DNA of 6,460 nt from Deltaproteobacteria bacterium (lineage in GTDB: Bacteria > Myxococcota > Polyangia > Polyangiales > B10-G4): the NCBI GenBank assembly GCA_019312705.1, contig JAFDCW010000447.1, positions 1 to 6,460 of the forward strand, in the 5' to 3' direction. Of this stretch, positions 4,715 to 6,460 are shown one piece after another; positions within the stretch are counted from its first letter, which is position 1, and every line of letters starts with the position of its first letter. A program made the position numbers and the translations under genes. Under the pieces are notes generated by a model. It was not told where the DNA came from, ran no database searches, and saw only the letters and a program-made list of their open reading frames with translations.

Positions 4715-6460
4715 ATGGCTGTCCCCCACGACGCGACTAGAGCACATCTCAAAAATGCTCCTGTCGCCTCGCTTGCGGGGCGCGACCGTCTGCCGCCATC
4801 CCCTCGACTCGAAAATGCTCGGCATTTCCTCGTCTCGCGGACGCGACATTGCTTCGTTCACCTCGGTGGGGCTGGCGCGTCGCTTCGGTGGATCGCTGCG
4901 GGGGCGCTTGCCGCCGTGGTTCTCGTCGCGCCCTCCCGGGCCGGGGCTCAGGGATGCGAGAACGCGGCTCGGTGGGCCGAAGACTGCACGACCGACGAGG
5001 TCCTGGTGCGCGTCCGGCGGTGCTACCCCGGCGGCATTATCCTCTCTGCTTCGGTCCCCGGTGGGGTCGCGGTCGATGTGGAGATCGCCGCAAACAAGCC
5101 CCGGGCCTTCCACCACGTTCACGGCTTCGGGGTATCTCCGGTCGGCGAGTTCCCCGACTGGTCCGAGGCCCCGGATGGCGTTCAGCGCGCGTTCGACGCC
5201 GTCGGCTCTTGCCTCGAAGGGGACCCGTCCCTCGACGTGCCCGGCGGCCGGTCGGCTTCCGGGGGCCCCCGCGGGGGCGACGACGACTCCGATGACGGTG
5301 GCGTCGAGGCCGAGAGGGCGCCGCGCCCGCCCCCCGTGCCCTGGCTGCTCCTCGGCGCCCTCTTCTCCGCGGCCTTTGCTCTCCTCCTCAGATACCGGCG
5401 CGCGCCTTGGTCCCGGCGGGGCGCCCTGCTCTGGCTCGGACCCCCGGCCTTGGCGGGGGCGGGGGCTTTTGTCCTCCGGGGGTTGGTCGGTGACGCGTCC
5501 TTCGTGCACCAGAACGGCCAGGGCCCCCTTTGGGTCAGTCACGCCCTCTGCGTGACCCCCCAGTACGGCCCCGGTTACACCGAGGTATTCGGCTGGCCGG
5601 CGGCGTTGATCGGTGGTGAGGCGAGCGCCGCAATCTTCACCCTCCAGGCGGTCCTCGGGGCTCTCGGGGTGGCGAGCGCCTGGCTCCTCCTCCGCGCGCT
5701 GTCGGTGAATCGTGCCGTGGCGGTCGTTCTGACCGTGGCGGTCGCCGCCGAGCCCTCGTTGATTCGCATCTCTCAGAGCGAGAGCTACTTCGCAGTGATC
5801 TGCTCGCTCCTGCTCATCGCCGGCGCCCTCGTCGCGACCGGCCCGCGCCGGCCCCTCGATGCGGTGTTCCTGCTGCGGGTCCTCGCGGCGGGCTTCCTCG
5901 TTGCCCAGGCCGCCCGCATTCATCCCGTCGCCTGGGTACCCGCGGCGACCGTGCCGCTGGTGCTGACCGTTGGCCCGGGGCGGCTTCGGACCCGAGTCCT
6001 CGCCGCCCTCGTCGCCACCGCCGGCATCGGCCTCACCGCAGCCGTCTTCGCGGCTCCCGTCATCGGTGCGGTCGCCGGGGGAGATGTCGGGGACCAGTGG
6101 CTCCCGGGTTTCCTCTCCCGGGTGCCCCGGGGCCGCATGATGTCGGGGCTCTACGCTGGGGCCGCAGGGGCGGCCGTAATCCTCTCGCTTGCGCGCAATC
6201 GGCGGCGCGGCGCCGTTCGCGCCGGCGCCTTCTTCGTGGTGGTCGGGGCGGCCTTCTGCTCCCACGTCATCGGCGCCGTCGGGCCCATCATCGTCACGGC
6301 GTATCTCCTGCTCTTCCTGCCCGCCTTCATCGCGGCCCTCGGCGCCGGCCTCGAAGGTACCTTCCGGCGCCGGTTGCATCGTTGGACCGCGGCGGCGGTA
6401 TTGGTGGTCGGGCTCTCGGCTTCTGCGGTTCAAAGGGCTGACGGCCTCCTGACCCTGCCG
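4715..6460 (+). CDS. Polytopic membrane protein, possibly GT-C type glycosyltransferase (3' end outside window)
   Basis: 582 codons are open to the window edge. After an Arg-rich stretch, residues about 57-78 are a hydrophobic export signal or anchor ending in AGAQ. A region of about 90 residues with four cysteines (81, 91, 103, 166) follows, probably periplasmic. An acidic, Gly-rich linker (about 190-205) leads to roughly eleven further hydrophobic segments from 209 on. A long loop at 255-300 contains Asp260, the string HQNGQGPLW (265-273) and YGPGYTEVFGWP, where GT-C enzymes carry their first catalytic loop acid. RISQSESYF (351-359) and ARIHPVAW (400-407) also look conserved. The GT-C reading rests on this layout, not on a recognised signature, so 'unknown membrane protein' is equally fair. 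The start is doubtful: ATG 4715 has no Shine-Dalgarno and there is no ATG, GTG or TTG in frame between it and a GTG at 4916, inside the hydrophobic segment. The frame also stays open upstream past an ATG at 4511. Transcribed divergently from the sulfatase operon. Confidence 0.8.
   Translation, partial: MAVPHDATRAHLKNAPVASLAGRDRLPPSPRLENARHFLVSRTRHCFVHLGGAGASLRWIAAGALAAVVLVAPSRAGAQGCENAARWAEDCTTDEVLVRVRRCYPGGIILSASVPGGVAVDVEIAANKPRAFHHVHGFGVSPVGEFPDWSEAPDGVQRAFDAVGSCLEGDPSLDVPGGRSASGGPRGGDDDSDDGGVEAERAPRPPPVPWLLLGALFSAAFALLLRYRRAPWSRRGALLWLGPPALAGAGAFVLRGLVGDASFVHQNGQGPLWVSHALCVTPQYGPGYTEVFGWPAALIGGEASAAIFTLQAVLGALGVASAWLLLRALSVNRAVAVVLTVAVAAEPSLIRISQSESYFAVICSLLLIAGALVATGPRRPLDAVFLLRVLAAGFLVAQAARIHPVAWVPAATVPLVLTVGPGRLRTRVLAALVATAGIGLTAAVFAAPVIGAVAGGDVGDQWLPGFLSRVPRGRMMSGLYAGAAGAAVILSLARNRRRGAVRAGAFFVVVGAAFCSHVIGAVGPIIVTAYLLLFLPAFIAALGAGLEGTFRRRLHRWTAAAVLVVGLSASAVQRADGLLTLP
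4748..4847. repeat. Pair of imperfect 40-bp direct repeats near the start of the membrane protein gene
   Basis: Copies at 4748-4787 and 4808-4847 are spaced 60 bases start to start. The left part, ctc(a/g)aaaatgctc, matches at 12 of 13 positions; after a variable 6-7 bases the right part (cctcg...gcgac) matches at 14 of 20. The right part of copy 1 can fold as a 7-bp stem with loop cttg (4765-4782, one G-T pair), and copy 2 has a weaker 4-bp stem, cgtc/gacg. The pair lies in what would be the N-terminal codons of the membrane protein, yet the two copies give no sensible protein motif. This suggests a regulatory or dispersed repeat rather than coding sequence. Apart from this pair I see nothing else in 4591-4882. 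Confidence 0.5.

Noticed and set aside
4527..5555. A 342-codon plus-strand frame overlapping the start of the membrane protein.
   Set aside because: It is rich in Arg, Pro and Ser with no membrane or domain pattern, and ends inside the better-supported frame. It is a shifted reading of the same DNA.
4373..6433. A 686-codon open frame on the minus strand opposite the membrane protein.
   Set aside because: It is a low-complexity Gly/Arg/Glu/Asp/Pro sequence, runs through the operon promoter and into the lipoprotein gene, and lacks any domain. The plus-strand frame has clear signal and membrane segments.

Overview
The window is high-GC DNA with strongly GC-biased third codon positions and no RNA genes, insertion sequences or CRISPR. 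The protein types suggest a myxobacterium or relative (Myxococcota, perhaps the Sandaracinaceae/Polyangiales side): a TGVGD-repeat lipoprotein, a secreted protein with tail-fibre-like repeats, an AgmX/PglI-type C-terminal domain, and a mycobacterial AtsA-like sulfatase with a lipobox. This placement is inferred from protein style, not from a marker gene.

Minus strand, about 4590 down to 1: four genes run in one direction with gaps of 32, 28 and 63 bases. No terminator is visible between them, so they look like one operon. A good sigma-70-type promoter (4563-4590) lies ahead of the first gene. In transcription order they are: (1) a 122-aa lipoprotein with an Asp/Thr/Gly repeat stalk; (2) a 416-aa exported protein with tail-fibre-like repeats and a C-terminal scavenger receptor cysteine-rich (SRCR) domain; (3) a 193-aa single-pass membrane protein with an AgmX/PglI (TonB-like) C-terminal domain; (4) a type I arylsulfatase lipoprotein of which 729 residues are visible before the window ends. 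All four are predicted to act in or beyond the inner membrane. A working hypothesis is a surface module that binds (SRCR) and desulfates (sulfatase) polyanionic glycans. The link is inferred from co-location only.

Plus strand, 4715 to 6460: a divergent, incomplete gene encodes a large polytopic membrane protein of 582 visible residues. It has a periplasmic four-cysteine region followed by roughly eleven membrane segments, and resembles a GT-C type glycosyltransferase in general architecture only. Its start is uncertain. The only methionine near its export signal lies about 55 codons upstream, has no ribosome binding site, and the stretch between carries an imperfect 40-bp direct repeat that looks non-coding.

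The divergent intergenic stretch 4513-4714 (to about 4882 if the membrane protein starts late) holds the operon promoter and the 40-bp repeat pair. I see no other gene there. The most notable item is the SRCR domain, a fold known mainly from animals, in a bacterial operon with a sulfatase.
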